From: Rhizobium sp. ARZ01
Lineage (GTDB): Bacteria > Pseudomonadota > Alphaproteobacteria > Rhizobiales > Rhizobiaceae
Length of the DNA: 64,000 nt
Direction of reading: 5' to 3'
Assembly: GCF_014851675.1 (NCBI RefSeq)
Contig: NZ_JACVAE010000001.1
Coordinates: 2,232,001 to 2,296,000 of the forward strand
Notes under the pieces: generated by a model
What the model saw: the letters and a program-made list of their open reading frames with translations, nothing else
Told to the model about the DNA's origin: nothing
Database searches by the model: none
Program-made: the position numbers and the translations under genes
In this document: one piece after another, positions 63,766 through 64,000 of the stretch
Numbering within the stretch: the stretch's first letter is position 1
Layout: every line of letters begins with the position of its first letter

Positions 63766-63812
63766 TTGTCGTCATTTGTTGGCTCGCTTATATTAGCCAG
63801 GGTTAGCCAGGG
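63766..63812 (+). promoter_or_regulatory. promoter and tandem repeats before antitoxin gene
   Basis: TTGTCG (63766-63771) and TATATT (63789-63794) are separated by 17 nt. Directly after the -10 are two tandem copies of TTAGCCAGGG (63793-63802 and 63803-63812), suited to cooperative binding by an autoregulating antitoxin. Confidence 0.6.
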
Positions 63813-63820
63813 ACAAGGAC

Positions 63821-64000
63821 ATGCTTACCGTCAACATGCTCGACGCCAAGACGAACCTTTCCAAACTCGTAAGCGACGTTGAGACTGGCGTCGAAAAGGA
63901 AATCATTATAGCGCGGAACGGTCGCCCTGCCGCACGCCTGGTGCCGATTGCCACTGAGAAAAAAGGACACAAGCGCCTCGGCCTCATGGCTGGCAAGTTC
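63821..64000 (+). CDS. Phd/YefM type II antitoxin, 5' part only
   Basis: The 60 residues visible, MLTVNMLDAKTNLSKLV onward, with IIIARNGRPAARLVP, match the Phd/YefM antitoxin DNA-binding domain. A GGACAAGGAC stretch precedes the ATG. The gene runs off the right edge, so the toxin-neutralising tail and any toxin gene (often VapC or RelE-type) lie outside. It is preceded by a promoter with two tandem 10-bp repeats, likely its operator. Confidence 0.88.
   Translation, partial: MLTVNMLDAKTNLSKLVSDVETGVEKEIIIARNGRPAARLVPIATEKKGHKRLGLMAGKF

Noticed and set aside
1..64000. CRISPR arrays, insertion sequences, prophage genes, rRNA or tRNA genes
   Set aside because: No regularly spaced repeats, transposase, integrase or phage-structural proteins, and no recognisable tRNA or rRNA segments were seen in reading the window.

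Overview
The window looks like ordinary chromosome of a GC-rich alphaproteobacterium of the Rhizobiales, most likely Sinorhizobium/Ensifer. The indications are separate petA, petB and petC genes, a fused anthranilate synthase trpE(G) behind a 14-codon trp leader peptide with three consecutive Trp codons, choline uptake genes choXWV, a ShmR-type heme receptor, a close NolR relative, SPW-repeat and DUF1285-type genes, and rhizobial palindromic intergenic repeats. The species call is inference from protein families and remembered gene order. I see no rRNA, tRNA, CRISPR array, prophage or insertion sequence.

Layout. 1-7.3 kb (minus strand): two tandem ABC exporters, then petABC (cytochrome bc1) with a terminator, then the start of apt. 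7.7-9.3 kb: trmL and a SoxR/flavin-reductase divergon with a recognisable SoxR promoter. 9.4-15.4 kb: a CNNM/CorC-type protein, hemF, small conserved proteins, and a tightly overlapping DUF1285-Nudix-cca operon (minus). 15.6-22.4 kb: a MoxR ATPase / DUF58 / two large membrane proteins operon. 22.4-28.6 kb: two GNAT proteins (one with an internal deletion), a glutathionyl-hydroquinone-reductase-like GST, a Nudix protein, a phosphoesterase, a TPR protein, and an ECF sigma/anti-sigma pair. 28.7-36.4 kb: leuA behind a newly recognised leucine-rich leader peptide, a clpP paralogue, an SPW protein, CDF-queF, and trpE(G) behind its Trp leader and attenuator. 36.6-43.5 kb: an extensin-like protein, DUF1993, an iron-box-controlled heme receptor, formate-THF ligase and an Lrp regulator.

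43.7-50.5 kb (minus) is a compact five-gene operon of a AAA+ ATPase with four poorly characterised partners, one a long coiled coil and one a membrane-anchored DUF2333-like protein. This is the best candidate for an undescribed system. 50.7-56.4 kb: a cytochrome c, thymidine kinase, choXWV, a HugZ-like protein and nolR. 56.6-64 kb: an omega-aminotransferase, adenine deaminase, alpha-glucosidase, an Ldh-family oxidoreductase whose usual catalytic His appears replaced, a KDG-kinase-like sugar kinase and the start of a Phd/YefM antitoxin.

The main regulatory picture is two amino-acid leader systems, leu and trp, with the same design: a -35/-10 promoter with a 17-bp spacer and an ATG only 7-8 nt after the -10, implying leaderless leader peptides. 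Other sites are a SoxR promoter with the over-long 19-bp spacer typical of MerR-family targets, a TGA-N9-TCA iron box, and several intrinsic terminators.
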